Numbered from the stretch's first letter, positions 11,609-23,598 are shown. The stretch is DNA of 64,000 bases from Sinotaia quadrata (GCA_028829895.1 CM054182.1:5240501-5304500), one strand, 5' to 3'. Notes: generated from the sequence alone by a model not told the origin. Translations and numbers: made by a program.

Positions 11609-12104
11609 CTGAATACTTTCGGAGGACTAGTGACGTGGCAAAGGGAGAGCAATGTGTTTTCTTTCATTTAAGAGCTTCGGAAAACACAGAGCATAGTGAT
11701 GGAGCAGAGTCCGTAAACGTAGTTATCGTTCCTGAATATCTGTTATTAGGACGCAATTGGTTGAGGGGGAGTTCAACAGAGATGGTAATTCCAGATAACA
11801 AATCTGCAACGTTCTAGCTGTCAATACGTTATAATGACTGGGAACTACTAAATTGTCTTTCCTGATATACTAGTGCACTGTGTCCAAGGGGAAAGAAGTT
11901 CATTAAGATAACAGAATCGAGAACCTTAAATTCTAGTGCAGCACTGTTGACTGAATTTCTGGGAAAACGTAAGAAACTGAATAATATTCTGCTCGCGACA
12001 GGAACTATTATTATTATTCCATTGTTGCAAATACTGCTTTTAAAAGCCTTAATCTTATTAATTAAATACACTAACATATTTCATTATTTTGCTTAGACAA
12101 CATG
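11609..12104. other. Unique DNA, no gene recognised
   Basis: Short open frames only. Nothing supported. Confidence 0.4.
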
Positions 12105-12643
12105 AGACCTTTAACTTCTATAGATATATGTTTGAAGCAGGCAATTGATACCTTTAACATCTGTTTACGTTTGAAGCAGGCAATTGATACCTTTAACATC
12201 TGTTTACGTTTGAAGCAGGCAATGGATACCTTTAACATCTGTTTACGTTTGAAGCAGGCAATTGATACCTTTAACATCTGTTTACGTTTGAAGCAGGCAA
12301 TGGATACCTTTAACTTCTGTATACGTTTGAAGTAGACAATGGATACCTTTAACTGTTGCATACATTTGAAGTAGACAATGGATACCTTTAACTGTTGTAT
12401 ACATTTGAAGTAGACAATGGATACCTAACTGTTGTATACATTTGAAGTAGACAATGGATACCTTTAACTGTTGTATACATTTGAAGTAGACAATGGATAT
12501 CTTTAACTGTTGTATACATTTGAAGTAGACAATGGATACCTTTAACTGTTGTAAACATTTGAAGTAGACAATGGATACCTTTAACTGTTGTATATATTTG
12601 AAGTAGACAATGGATACCTTTAACTGTTGTATACATTTGAAGT
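12105..12643. repeat. Minisatellite, 39-bp unit in two sub-families
   Basis: About 14 units. The left block (about 12105-12330) reads GATACCTTTAACATCTGTTT ACGTTTGAAGCAGGCAATT. The right block (to 12643) reads GATACCTTTAACTGTTGTAT ACATTTGAAGTAGACAATG. One right-block unit near 12420 lacks three bases. The switch happens through intermediate units near 12310-12350. The period is a multiple of three, so both strands are open. Confidence 0.93.
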
Positions 12644-12783
12644 AGGGCTATAGAGCAGGAGTAGGAGACGCAAAGTCGTTTGTATTTTAGTGGAGCCGGA
12701 GTCGGTAAAAATATCTCCACTTCAATTTTTTACGAGAAATGAGGCTAAAGCATATCCATGTTTGAACCGTGGAGTGGTATAAT
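12644..12783 (+). repeat. GGAGTCGG-type interspersed repeat, copy 1
   Basis: Begins AGGGCTATAGAGCAGGAGTA directly at the end of the 39-bp array. It contains GTGGAGCCGGAGTCGGTAAA (12692), TTTTACGAGA and TTTGAACCGTGGAGTGGTAT. The same succession occurs on the minus strand at 42891-43163, so this is a dispersed family. No coding capacity. Confidence 0.8.
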
Positions 12784-13067
12784 CTTAAAAAATTAAATAA
12801 CATCTTAAGGTAATTGTTTATTATTACTTGAATATATTTTAAACAACGGAAGTAAAACGTACTTTATGAAGTTAATCAACTCGTGAGCTAAATCAAGAAG
12901 TCTTCCACTGTATAAATTAGAAGGCATTATGAAAGGTGTACAAGAGGAAGATGACATTATAGCTGAGTCGCTATAGGACAGTATTCAAGTCACCTTCTTC
13001 ATCTTCATTAACATCTTGAAGATTTTGAAATGTATCGAAAAATACAAGCTTGGATAAAACATCAGTA
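12784..13067. other. Unique DNA, no gene recognised
   Basis: AT-rich. Nothing supported. Confidence 0.4.
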
Positions 13068-13240
13068 AATGTTTGTCTTTAATGTTGTTGAAGAGAGAAA
13101 ACGTTTACAATGCCCGCATATCCGCCAAGTGAGAGAGACGAGTGTCTTTTGGGGAATTAATAATAACATAAATTAAGATTCTCTTCAATTGTAATTAGTT
13201 ATGGGTAATTAATTAATAATCATAACCATTAACTAAGCAG
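13068..13240. repeat. Unnamed interspersed repeat, copy B (right end only)
   Basis: Matches the right end of copy C: TTTAATGTTGTTGAAGAGAG, ATATCCGCCAAGTGAGAGAG, TAACATAAATTAAGATTCTC and AATCATAACCATTAACTAAG. The left 1.5 kb of the family is missing. Confidence 0.75.
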
Positions 13241-13460
13241 CATTAGCATCACACTGTCTGTCTATCTGTAGCAGAGTAAATTTGCCTAGAGCACCTTTTC
13301 ACCCGGCTAAGTGGAGCAAAATATTATTGTAAATTAGATGTACTGTGGAAGTCATCAAACACATCAACAGTGTAGGGGCCGATTATTTGTCCAGAGCAAT
13401 AGAAATGGAAGTGTAAGGACCCAATACAGAAGATTCTATCCATCCATTCGTCCATCTAAC

Positions 13461-13492
<32 letters not shown>

Positions 13493-14112
13493 GTCTGTCT
13501 GTGTCTCTCTGTTTGTCTCTCTATCTAAATCTCTCTTTCTGTCTGTCTGGCTATCTATCTATCTAAATTCTCGCGCGCACACAGATTTATCGCACCTATA
13601 AAATCAAACGTTCCAGAAGATTCCAGAAACTCAGAATCTTCCAACAGTTCACTGATTCGATTATACTATCTGTATATTATATATTGCTATTAATCAACCT
13701 GAATAGAGAAGTGTGCCCGATCAGACAGCCTCAACTCGTGAAAACTAAAAACGCATTTACCGTCGAAAGGCTCCCTAGGGACTGCCGGTCATCAAAACTA
13801 CAAATATATTTACACAGTGTCCCCCTGGACATCAATTATCGAACCTGAAAACATGTTGACAAAGACATAAAATTGGCCATCCATTCTCCTTAGTGTTCCA
13901 ATGCATTTGCACTGTTCCATTTGCTGTTTCAATGTCATATTTTTTTAGTATGTTCAATTTATTTATTTTTTATTTTGAAGAATGAGTCTGGAACGAAATA
14001 CATTTACATGTAATGAATAAAATAAATTTCGTAGGCAATGTGTAAAGAACATTTTCAAGAGCAATAATGATGCTTGACAAAACTGTTATTATTTTGTCAT
14101 CCACTGTATTTC
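13241..14112. other. Unique DNA with short TCTA/TCTG microsatellite patches
   Basis: TCTA repeats at about 13458-13503 and 13549-13566 with related CTCTC and TCTG words between them. The remainder to 14112 is AT-rich unique DNA. An 87-codon frame at 13338-13601 is mostly the microsatellite translation. Confidence 0.6.
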
Positions 14113-14127
14113 GATAGATAGATAGAC

Positions 14128-14214
<87 letters not shown>
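14113..14214. repeat. (GATA)n microsatellite
   Basis: About 25 GATA units with one GACA variant near the left end. Confidence 0.97.
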
Positions 14215-14736
14215 ATTAAATCAGTGCAAACTGTATCTTGTAAATTCGCTTAACTGACTTGTTCTCGTTTGTAATTATAGTTACTTATTATTTTATATTG
14301 TCGCTTTGCTTGTGGATTCATGTTTCATGCTTTGTTATGATTCGTTTTGTCAAGAGTTTTAGTTTATAAAGTACTTTACACTCTTTTCATAATTATTAAA
14401 AGTGCTTAGAGCTTTTCAGGAGTATTCACTTTATTCATTTATGTTTAGAGAAATCAGGAATTAAAATAATTCAAATGAACATATAATTTTAGCAAATATT
14501 GTCAATGAATATAACACATTCGAGCGCAGGCAAATTCTGCTTAAGCAAATCACAGATTTTACAGATTTCGGAAAATGTTCACTAGAAATTATTAATAAAG
14601 ATTTTATAACTCTCTGAACAGAGCAATTCCGGTTCCAATATTTTCCTTCTGAATCAAATATTTTGAATATAAATTGTAAAAGTAGTCTGCATCATGATTT
14701 ATCGGTGTCAGGTGATGGATGTATTTGTACAAGCCA
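14215..14736. other. Unique DNA, no gene recognised
   Basis: AT-rich. Nothing supported. Confidence 0.4.
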
Positions 14737-15075
14737 ATGCGTGTATTTGTGTGTAGGGGTGAATGTAATTGTAATGCGTGTGTTTGTGTGTAGTGATGAA
14801 TGTAATTGTAATGCGTGTGTTTGTGTGTAGTGATGAATGTAATTGTAATGCGTGTATTTGTGTGTATGGATGAATGTAATTGTAACGCGTGTATTTGTGT
14901 GTATGGATGAATGTAATTGTAACGCGTGTATTTGTGTGTATGGATGAATGTAATTGTAACGCGTGTATTTGTGTGTATGGATGAATGTAATTGTAACGCG
15001 TGTATTTGTGTGTATGCATGAATGTAATTGTAACGCGTGTATTTGTGTGTAGAGATGAATGTAATTGTAACGCCT
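14737..15075. repeat. Minisatellite, 37-bp unit, about nine copies
   Basis: Units of ACGCGTGTATTTGTGTGTAT plus GGATGAATGTAATTGTA. The left three units carry ATGCGTGTGTTTGTGTGTAG instead. Three minus-strand frames rich in His/Thr/Ile cross it and are artefacts. Confidence 0.93.
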
Positions 15076-15129
15076 AGCATAAAAGCATTTGTTGCGACGC
15101 CTGCATTCATACAAGCTTGCCATTGCGTG

Positions 15130-15790
15130 GTGTTTGTGTGTGTATGGATGGATGTATTGAGTGTATTTAATTGTGTGTGTACGGATGGATGTATTGAGTG
15201 TATTTAATTGTGTGTGTATGGATGGATGTATTGAGTGTATTTAATTGTGTGTGTACGGATGGATGTATTGAGTGTATTTAATTGTGTGTGTACGGATGGA
15301 TGTATTGAGTGTATTTAATTGTGTGTGTACGGATGGATGTATTGAGTGTATTTAATTGTGTGTGTATGGATGTATTGAGTGTATGTAATTGTGTGTGTAT
15401 GGATGGATGTACTGAGTGTATTTAACTGTGTGTGTATGGATGGATGTATTGAGTGTATTTAATTGTGTGTGTATGGATGTATTGAGTGTATGTAATTGTG
15501 TGTATGGATGGATGTATTGAGTGTATGTAATTGTGTGTGTGTATGGATGTATTGAGTGTATGTAATTGTGTGTGTGTATGGATGTATTGAGTGTATGTAA
15601 TTGTGTGTATGGATGGATGTATTGAGTGTATGTAAGTGTGTGTGTGTATGGATGTATTGAGTGTATGTAATTGTGTGTGTGTATGGATGTATTGAGTGTA
15701 TGTAATTGTGTGTGTATGGATGGATGTATTGAGTGTATTTAATTGTGTGTGTGAATGGATATATTGAGTGTATGTAATTGTGTGTGTATA
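15130..15790. repeat. Second minisatellite, about 37-bp unit, about 18 copies
   Basis: Units of TGTGTGTACGGATGGATGTA plus TTGAGTGTATTTAATTG start at 15181, 15218 and 15255 in the left part. Shortened units lacking one GGAT word alternate in the right half. It lies about 55 bp from the preceding array, and both units share the TGTGTGTATGGATG core, so they may have a common origin. Confidence 0.92.
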
Positions 15791-15959
15791 TTTATTGTAG
15801 TATTGTACTGTCATTTCGTTTATGTTGGTGTTGGGATGGATTGATTTGTACGATCCATACTGTACATCTTTTGAGGAGATTGTACAAAATATTGAAGAGT
15901 CGTGAATAAACATATCATTGTGTAGGAAGAGATCAACCTGTCGAAATAATTTTATGTAC

Positions 15960-16110
15960 TTTTAAGTGTAGGAACAGATGAATTTGTACATTTCATTGCG
16001 TGTGCTATTGTGTGTAGGAACAGATGAATTTGTACAAATTATTGTGTGTATTTCTATAAGGTGATGAATGTGTATGTACAAGTTGTGTGTATTTTTGTGA
16101 GAGCATTGGT
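15960..16110. repeat. Degenerate duplicated segment of about 54 bp
   Basis: GTGTAGGAACAGATGAATTT GTACA occurs at about 15965 and 16014, followed by a decayed third unit (GGTGATGAATGTGTATGTAC AAG). Confidence 0.7.
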
Positions 16111-16149
16111 GTAGTTGAGTTGTAGACATCATTGCCTCTCTCTCTCTCG

Positions 16150-16275
16150 TGCGTGTGTGTGTGTGTGTGTGTATGTGCGTGTGTGTGTTTGTGTGCATGT
16201 GTGTGTTTGTGTATGTGCGTGTGTGTATGTAAGTGTGTTTGTGTGTGAGTGTGTGCGTTTATGTGTTTGTTTGTT
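16150..16275. repeat. TG-rich imperfect microsatellite
   Basis: TG runs interrupted by GTGTGTTTGTG and GTATGTGCG words, preceded by a short CT run at about 16137-16149. Confidence 0.9.
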
Positions 16276-17395
16276 GTTTGGAAATGAATATCTATGTACA
16301 AGTTGTATTTCCTATGAAGGAATGTTGCGTATTTGTACTAGCCAGCCACTGCGTGAGTGGGTTCGGATGTCTTATTAATAGATCGTGCGTTCACGTGTAC
16401 GTATATATGTACGTGCTCGATCAAAAGAAAAACGTGAGCGAGTGCCTGCGAACTCATATACAGATGAGTGTGCAAGTACATACTAGCAGAGCGTATACGT
16501 GGTGAATCTACGTTATATCGTGTTACCCCCCTCCCCATGCGAAGATGATCGGTTGTGTTCGTCGCGTGAAAATTCTTGACCCCAATATATCTGGCCAACA
16601 CTTAATCTACAGCAAGCAGTTGATGCTTTGTAACTATATTCCCGAACTCCAAAGCCACAATACATATTTCGCCGATCTGTTGAAAATGGTCGACTGAAAT
16701 TTCATTTCGAGAAATGTGCAAGTCATTGATTAGGAGGTCTTTGTCATGGAGCCGTCCCTCTTTGCGATGTGGCTGAGTGACACATTTCTATCTCCGGTTT
16801 GGGAAATGTGGGTCAAAGTTCTACTCATGGAAGATGATTTTTACGGATAAAGCAGTAATACCAATCTCCACTGACGACTGACTGACATTTACGCTTGCTT
16901 ATCTTTCCACAGTGAAAGTCTCACATGAATTCCTGCAACAAGCAACAAAAAGACTTTCTCCGATGAAATGATTAAAACTTCTTCACATCTTTCGATTGAA
17001 ATGTCACTCAGTTATATTTTTCCCTTGAGCTGATTTCTCCTTGATGTCATTATTTACAAAAAGCAATAATTGAAAAGAATTTAAAAGCACATATTCCCAT
17101 TAAATAAAATAGATGGATAATGTAAGAGTGTTCAGCTTTGCAGAGTTGATCAAAACTAATTCAACACATAGATTTAATACTGGAATCTATTTTTTTTTTA
17201 GTTAGTTATCTGTGTCCTTTGATATAAATACAATGACTATGTGCTCGATAGGTTTTTGTGGGTGAAAGCCTGATTTTCTAATTTAAACAAAACACAAAGC
17301 ATTCCGTCTCTTGTAACTGAACTAAAGCGGGTTTACTTGACATACTGTTGTGATGTCAGTAAGTCAAGGAATGTTATGAACTATTTCCATACTTC
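16276..17395. other. Unique DNA, no gene recognised
   Basis: Short frames only. A T-run lies near 17192-17200. I see no motif, RNA or repeat that I can support. Confidence 0.4.
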
Positions 17396-17600
17396 TTGAT
17401 GGCGTGTTTAGACAAAATTGTCGATGGTGTTTAGACAAAATTGCCTATTGCAATTGATGGTGTTTGGACAAAATTGCCTTTTGTAATTGATGGTGTTTGG
17501 ACAAATTGTCTATTTTAATTTTATGATTGTTTAGACAAAATTGCCTATTGTAATTGATGATGTATTTAGACAAAATTGCCTATTGTAATTGATGGTGTGA
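17396..17600. repeat. Minisatellite, about 33-bp unit, five to six copies
   Basis: Units of GATGGTGTTTAGACAAAATT GCCTATTGTAATT with length variants. Confidence 0.85.
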
Positions 17601-17729
17601 TGATGAAACTACGAAAACTAGAGATGTGCTGGTGAGGTCTAGATGTCGGCCTTGAAAGTGACTGATCGCAGTTTGAGCCACCTGCAGCGACTTGTCGCCA
17701 ATCAAGAGTCTACTCCCTGCCTGGGAATT

Positions 17730-18057
17730 GTTGAGCTACACACCAATTGTTGAGCTACATGCCGATGGCTAAACTACACACCAATTGTTGAGCTACATGC
17801 CGATGGCTGAGCTACACACCAATTGTTGAGCTCCATGCCGATGGCTGAGCTACACACCAATTGTTGAGCTACATACCAATTGTTGAGCTACATGCCGATT
17901 GCTGAGCTACACACAAATTGTTGACTAAACACCAATTGTTGAGCTACACACTAATTATTGAGCTACACACCAATTGTCGAGCTACTCCCCAATTTTTTAG
18001 CTACACACCAATTGTTGAGCTACACACCAATTGTCGAGCTACACACCAATTGTTGAG
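17730..18057. repeat. Minisatellite, 19-bp unit, about 17 copies
   Basis: TTGAGCTACACACCAATTG units, alternating in the left part with a TTGAGCTACATGCCGATGG variant. The alternation suggests that a 38-bp dimer was amplified as a block. Confidence 0.93.
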
Positions 18058-18177
18058 AGCTTAAAAACGATAATTTTAATTAATATGAAACATTCTAAAA
18101 TTCTAAAAATAATTTAATTTTATTATTGGTTCATTATTAATTATTACTGTTCTTGCTAAAATAATACGGAAATCGAT

Positions 18178-18358
18178 GACATTGCAAAACGCTCATAACA
18201 GACAAACGATGGTAAATATTCGTTAAACGAACAAGAAGACATTGCAAAACACTCATAACAGACAAACGATGGTAAATATTCGTTAAACGAACAAGAAGAC
18301 ATTGCAAAACATACATAACAGACAAACGATGGTAAATATTCGTTAAACGAACAAGAAG
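18178..18358. repeat. Minisatellite, 60-bp unit, three copies
   Basis: Units starting GACATTGCAAAAC at 18178, 18238 and 18298 differ at two or three positions. Minus-strand 20-residue repeat frames are artefacts of the period. Confidence 0.96.
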
Positions 18359-18360
18359 AC

Positions 18361-18900
18361 ACAGATATAATCTAGCCAGTAATGCTTTCCAACGTTTTGG
18401 CAGGGTAGAAACTTTCTGAATTCGCAAAGAACTTGTTGAAGTCTACAAAGGGTCAGCATTTGCTGATCTGTTGTTGGGAAAATGGCCGCATGCTGATGCA
18501 ACTTAGTGTTTCCGTTGACTGGTCGTCTGATGGCAAATGAATGTTGATATAAGAATTCATTATTCATTGATTTTTTTTTTGGCTGGAAAAAAATTGTCGC
18601 ACAGGACTGTTGAAATCAGCAAGTGAACTTCAACCACTGATTTTATATGGAAAACAAAACGATTGTAAAAAAATAACAGTGTCTGTATAGATCCGTCATT
18701 CAGCAGATAGATTCTTAAAAAATATTCTCATAGGTACGATGACAACTGGGGATTTTATTGATTGCATGAATTTTTGTTCGGAAAATTTCAGCTAGGGATT
18801 TTACTGACTGTAACATCTTTTTTGTTGGAAACAAATGGCCGCAAAGAAATATTGTCAACAGGGGATTTTACTAACTGCATGAACTTTGTTTGGAAAAAAA
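18361..18900. other. Unique DNA, no gene recognised
   Basis: Contains decayed echoes of TTACTGACTGTAACAT / GGATTTTACTAACTGCATGA words (18785-18890), perhaps an old tandem unit. No gene. Confidence 0.4.
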
Positions 18901-19028
18901 TGGCCACAAAGTAACACATATGTAAAGAGGTTTTCCGTAAGGATAAATTCATAAGGAAATGGCCACAAAGTAACACATATGTAAAGAGGTTTTCCGTAAG
19001 GATAAATTCATAAGGAAATGGCCACAAA
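18901..19028. repeat. Tandem duplication, 59-bp unit, two full copies
   Basis: TGGCCACAAAGTAACACATA starts at 18901 and 18960, with a third partial start at 19019. The copies look identical. Confidence 0.95.
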
Positions 19029-19309
19029 GGACTGTTGAAGTGAACAAAGGGCTTACGGTCAATGATCGTTTTCTGGTTGGGGAAGGGGATGTGTAAGAGT
19101 TACGATGTTTCCAGGTGGCAATTCATGCACCTGACTTGTATCATTCCAAGGCTGCTGCATGAAGTGGAATGTGCAGTTCAAAGACCGTTTTATCTGGTGA
19201 CGAGTGCTACTCCAAGATAATAACGTGCTGAAATACAGTCCTTTTTACAACTTTTGTCGTGTGCCGCTGAAATATGCCAATTCAATTACCATCCCCTAGT
19301 TTGGTGAAA

Positions 19310-19425
19310 TAGATCGTTAAATGACAGTGCCGTGTGAGAAAACATGCCTTTTAAATTCCATCACCTGGTGGGATGAAATAAGTTGTTAAATGACAGTGCT
19401 GTGTGAGAAAATATGCACTGCAAAG
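19310..19425. repeat. Diverged duplication of about 66 bp
   Basis: GTTAAATGACAGTGCCGTGT GAGAAAA at 19315 is repeated as GTTAAATGACAGTGCTGTGT at 19384. Confidence 0.75.
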
Positions 19426-19499
19426 ACAGTGATGACGGGAAAATTATCTTTCAAGGACTTTATCCTCTCTGGTAAAATACTATTTCGGTACCACGCTCT

Positions 19500-19708
19500 G
19501 TGAAGCTATGCGTGCCTCTTTCAAAACTAAGTGTTGTTCTTTATTATAATGGAAAGCTATGCGTGTCTCTTTCAAAACTAATTGTTGTTCTTTATTATAA
19601 TGGAAAGCAATGCGTGCCTCTTTCAAAACTAAATGTTCTTTATTATAATGGAAAGCAATGCGTGCCTCTTTCAAAACTAAATGTTCTTTATTATAATGGA
19701 AAACAATG
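19500..19708. repeat. Minisatellite, 48-51-bp unit, four copies
   Basis: Units with GCGTGCCTCTTTCAAAACTA and TTCTTTATTATAATGGAAAG. The two left copies carry an extra GTT triplet, so they are three bases longer. Confidence 0.93.
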
Positions 19709-20344
19709 CCATTAGGAGACTGAGACACAAAACGACGTACGCCATTCAAGGATAGTACTGTACACGGCGACACGGACAACAAATGTTTACAAATTTTGTC
19801 ATCGTCTACTTAAATGTGCTATTTAAAGACTGCTTTATATACCAAGAAATGTACTAAGATTCTGTTTTTGATCATGACCAATGTTTAGATGGTAAAGAAT
19901 TCCATTATTGTCTCTATAAGCCATGGAAGTATGCCATTTGAAAACGTACTCTGTATGGGAAACATCTGCCTGAAAGAATGACTATGTTGTATGGTACAAT
20001 GGAGGGTCAAGGTCTGTGTGATGAAATGGGTCATTCCAAGAGCAATCTGCATCATATAGTATGCGATTATTCATAGTTATCATGTTTACATTGAAGGTTT
20101 TTAATGTGAGGACACCTATGATAGCTGATGAAATTTGTGTAAATCTGTAATGTATATTATTCTTACGGACTTTACAGTCCTTGAATAATGTGTATGATAT
20201 TAGGTGTGTGTAGAAATGCATCTTTGACACTTTATTAAAATTCCTTTTTCAATTTTTTCCCCGCTAAGATTTTGATTTGTTTGAAATGTGTATCAATACT
20301 ATTCACCTAAAGTACAGCTACTAGTCCCTTGATTTCGCCATACA
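19709..20344. other. Unique DNA, no gene recognised
   Basis: Nothing supported. An 82-codon minus frame at 19982-20230 is not recognised. Confidence 0.4.
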
Positions 20345-22015
20345 TAGTGTGGGGAGTACATTTGCCTATCCGTGTTACTATACTTAATAATTATATCTTT
20401 GTTGCCAATGTTAACATGACCCGACCTTGGCACTGCTTATGATGATATTTTTGAAGTAAACAACTCAGGTGGAGAATGTGCTAGAAACTTGGTGATGTAA
20501 TCTAAACAAATTCCAACTGGATGTGTAGCTTTTTCTGACAACTGACTAATAGTCTCATACTTGTTCATAACAAATTCATACAGTGGAGATGGAATGAAAG
20601 TTATTTTGAAAGTATGAAGAAAGTATATATTCTAATCACTTTGAAGTTGACAAAACTCAAGTCCGGTCATAAAGGCAATCGTTAGCTTATGGTAAGTCAA
20701 CTGACGAATAAAGAAAGAATGGACTTAAAATATTTTGTATGTTTTTTTTATTGATCCATGATTTGAATTGAAGAATGCTTTATGTGATTGAACCATTATT
20801 TCTATGTTCACTAAATTCTTTATGTTGTACATTATACTTGTGAATTTTGATTGATGCAATATTTCTTATGTTGTGTGTGTGTGTCGGGTTAAAGAAATTG
20901 TTGCAGGATTTGTAAGTTGAGAATGTTTATAAGAGATAAAGGCATTATAGAGATCAAATATGCCTGAAATGTAGCACTGCTTTAATTTGGCATTTGCAGA
21001 AAAAAAAGCACACCTTTTTGTTTTCACTTCATGCTACTGTACCCTTCCTGATGATATTGGGGTGTTCATCAGCATTATCGTCGAACTTATCAGTAACGTA
21101 TTGCGTAAGTTGATTCCTGTTAATTTTTTTGAGAGCCAACACAGTGAAAATGGTGGCTTGAGTTTGGTCTCAAGAATTCACAAAGATTATTTCGAACATT
21201 CCTCATCATGTGCTGAAAGCATTTATGAAACTTCAAGTACATTCCTCCTGATATGCTTGATCGCACAAGGAAAATTTTGGGTGATTCTCCATAGTGTGCT
21301 TGGAGAGTACATCGAAGATTCTGGAACAGTTGTGTAACCTGCCTAGAAGGGCTACACGGGACCATCATCTAAATAAGAATGATAGTGATTTGTTGAAAAG
21401 CCACGTGTTTGTGAACACGTGCTAGTAACAGTGGTTATCTTTGAAAAGGTTATGTACATTGACTTTAATTATTTCTCTAAAACTCCACTCTCATGTCTAT
21501 GATAATTATTCCTAAGAATTTGATTATATATATCATTATATATAAGTCATTTGACTGCTGATATTCATTCTAGGATAAACTGAATGATTGTCTAGTGTTA
21601 ATTGAACATTGTTGTGAAGCGATTTAAATGTCAATGCCCTTTTGATTGTATTTGTTATATGTATAATTTATTATTGATTTCAAATCATTATTGTTAAAGT
21701 TATTTATCTTCTTAACATATTGATAACCATACGTTAGAGAGATAGTGGAATGATGGGGGCTCGTTAATAAAGATTAAAAGACGGATTTGTCTTTTCCTTT
21801 GGTAAGAAGTTTTCCACCTATGGAAATATTGTGTGACAGTGATGTTTGGGGTCCTTAATGTTTTGGAAGAGAGAAAATGTTAACAGTACGCACATATCTG
21901 CCAAGTGAGAGAGACGAGTGGTGCCTTCTGGAGAATTATTAACATAAATTAAACTTCTCATCACTTGTAATTAGTTACAGATGATTTAATAATCATAACC
22001 AATATCTAAGAAGGC
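20345..22015. repeat. Unnamed interspersed repeat, copy C (about 1.67 kb)
   Basis: Collinear with copy A (6255-8010). It lacks the 56-bp expansion and instead carries an extra segment of about 65 bp near 21370-21435 that includes a perfect hairpin. It shares with copy A a degenerate repeat of about 45 bp (21180-21330 versus 7295-7460). A 116-codon frame at 20987-21337 is not conserved with copy A, which argues against coding. Confidence 0.75.
21402..21421. other. Perfect 8-bp inverted repeat, 4-nt loop
   Basis: CACGTGTT TGTG AACACGTG lies inside the segment present in copy C but absent from copy A. Confidence 0.85.
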
Positions 22016-22203
22016 GTTGTGTCTCACATAGCTTGTATGCAAGACATTATTTAGCGATGGTGACCAGAGAGCCGTACACGTTTCTCATTAAATTCCATTT
22101 ACAGTTAAAAATAGTAACAAGAGCATTCCCGTCTTGGTTTTCTTAAGTGTTGTTAGTGACAACATTCGTTTACTTACAACCTTTGATTTTTTAATGAATG
22201 CTG

Positions 22204-22302
22204 CTCAGTAGTAGTAGTTGTAGTAGTAGTTGTTGTAGTAGTAGTAGTTGTAGTAGTAGTAGTTGTTGTAGTAGTAGTAGTTGTAGTAGTAGTAGTAGTA
22301 GT
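22204..22302. repeat. (GTA/GTT)n trinucleotide repeat
   Basis: TAGTAGTAGTTG words in a higher-order pattern of about 24-27 bp. Confidence 0.93.
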
Positions 22303-22397
22303 TTAAAATTGACTACCTAAATTATTCTTATGGATTTAGTTATATCTGACATGTTTATTTTCACTTTAGTCATAAAAAAACAAACCTCTTAATTTCT

Positions 22398-22398
<1 letters not shown>

Positions 22399-22451
<53 letters not shown>
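22399..22451. repeat. (GA)n microsatellite
   Basis: About 26 uninterrupted AG units. Confidence 0.97.
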
Positions 22452-22454
<3 letters not shown>

Positions 22455-22701
22455 CTCTTCATCTGTCCTTAGCATATCTGTTTCTCTTCTGTCCATTCTC
22501 GCTTAAGCCTGCTTAGGGCACTCCCAAGCGATAAGGGACGGTGGCCCCTTGTACCACCATCTGCAGACGTTCTGAAGTCAAAACTATTTGCGTGTACTAC
22601 GATAAGACACGCTAATATTAACTAGTATTAAATGTGATTAAGGTATTCTAGAGTGACGCTTTAGGGCGTGGGAAAGGAAAAATGTTTGTGCACTCTTCTG
22701 C

Positions 22702-22855
22702 AATGAAAAGGTTAACATGTTTACAAAATGAAAAGGTTAACATGTTTACAAAATGAAAAGGTTAACATGTTTACAAAATGAAAAGGTTAACATGCTTATG
22801 AATGAAAAGTTATCAAGTATATAAAATTAAAAGTTAACATCTTTACAAAATTAAA
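22702..22855. repeat. Minisatellite, 25-bp unit, about six copies
   Basis: AATGAAAAGGTTAACATGTT TACAA starts at 22702, 22727, 22752 and 22777, then decays to the right. Confidence 0.92.
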
Positions 22856-23598
22856 TAAACTTTATTTTCAGCATCCCGAAACTATGCAGGCGATGCTATT
22901 CTTGCTGATGGAAAGGAAATATCTTTAAAGGTCTTCTTAAACAGGACCTTGGACCTTGGCCACAATACTTCAGTTCAGTTGGTATATTGGTCATCCAAGA
23001 CGTTGCGTCATTTGCCTACTGTGCATTAATGCGTGTCAATAGCAAGTACAATATTCAAGTGGTTACAGATTGACCACGCCTATACATAACTAACTTTTCT
23101 TCAAGTACTTGACGGCAAAATGTACAAAATGTCTGGCACGTTTTGGGCTAAGAAAATATTCCGACAGCTGATCTTTTGACTTACAGCTAGCAAATGCTTT
23201 AAAAGGCATGAAAGAATTCCTCTTTCATCCCTTCCTGTTAATGCATATTTTAAAATGTATGCCTATAACAGAGTTCGCAACTTTTATACGTTCTCGATTT
23301 AATAAAGGAAATGAAATGGACAGGAAATTCCTAATTTTGCAAACAGAGCAAACATTTTTAAGGCCAAAGGTGGCAAAACAGAAACCAAATAGACTAAATC
23401 TCAGTGAGATCAGTCAATCTATCGTAAAATGCATTCACATGCAAAAGAGAGTAATTTACTGTTGTATTTGATGTATTTAATTTGAATTAAAAAATTCCCA
23501 TTTTTGTCGACTTTTACATTCACATGGGAACACACTTGATCCCAAAGCAATCATCGATGCTTGAACATTAAGAACAAAACATTCTGAAGGACGAATAC

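Noticed and set aside
20987..21337. 116-codon frame in repeat copy C as a conserved gene
   Set aside because: The matching part of copy A is open in a different extent and the sequences are not conserved at codon level. Indels between the copies are not multiples of three.
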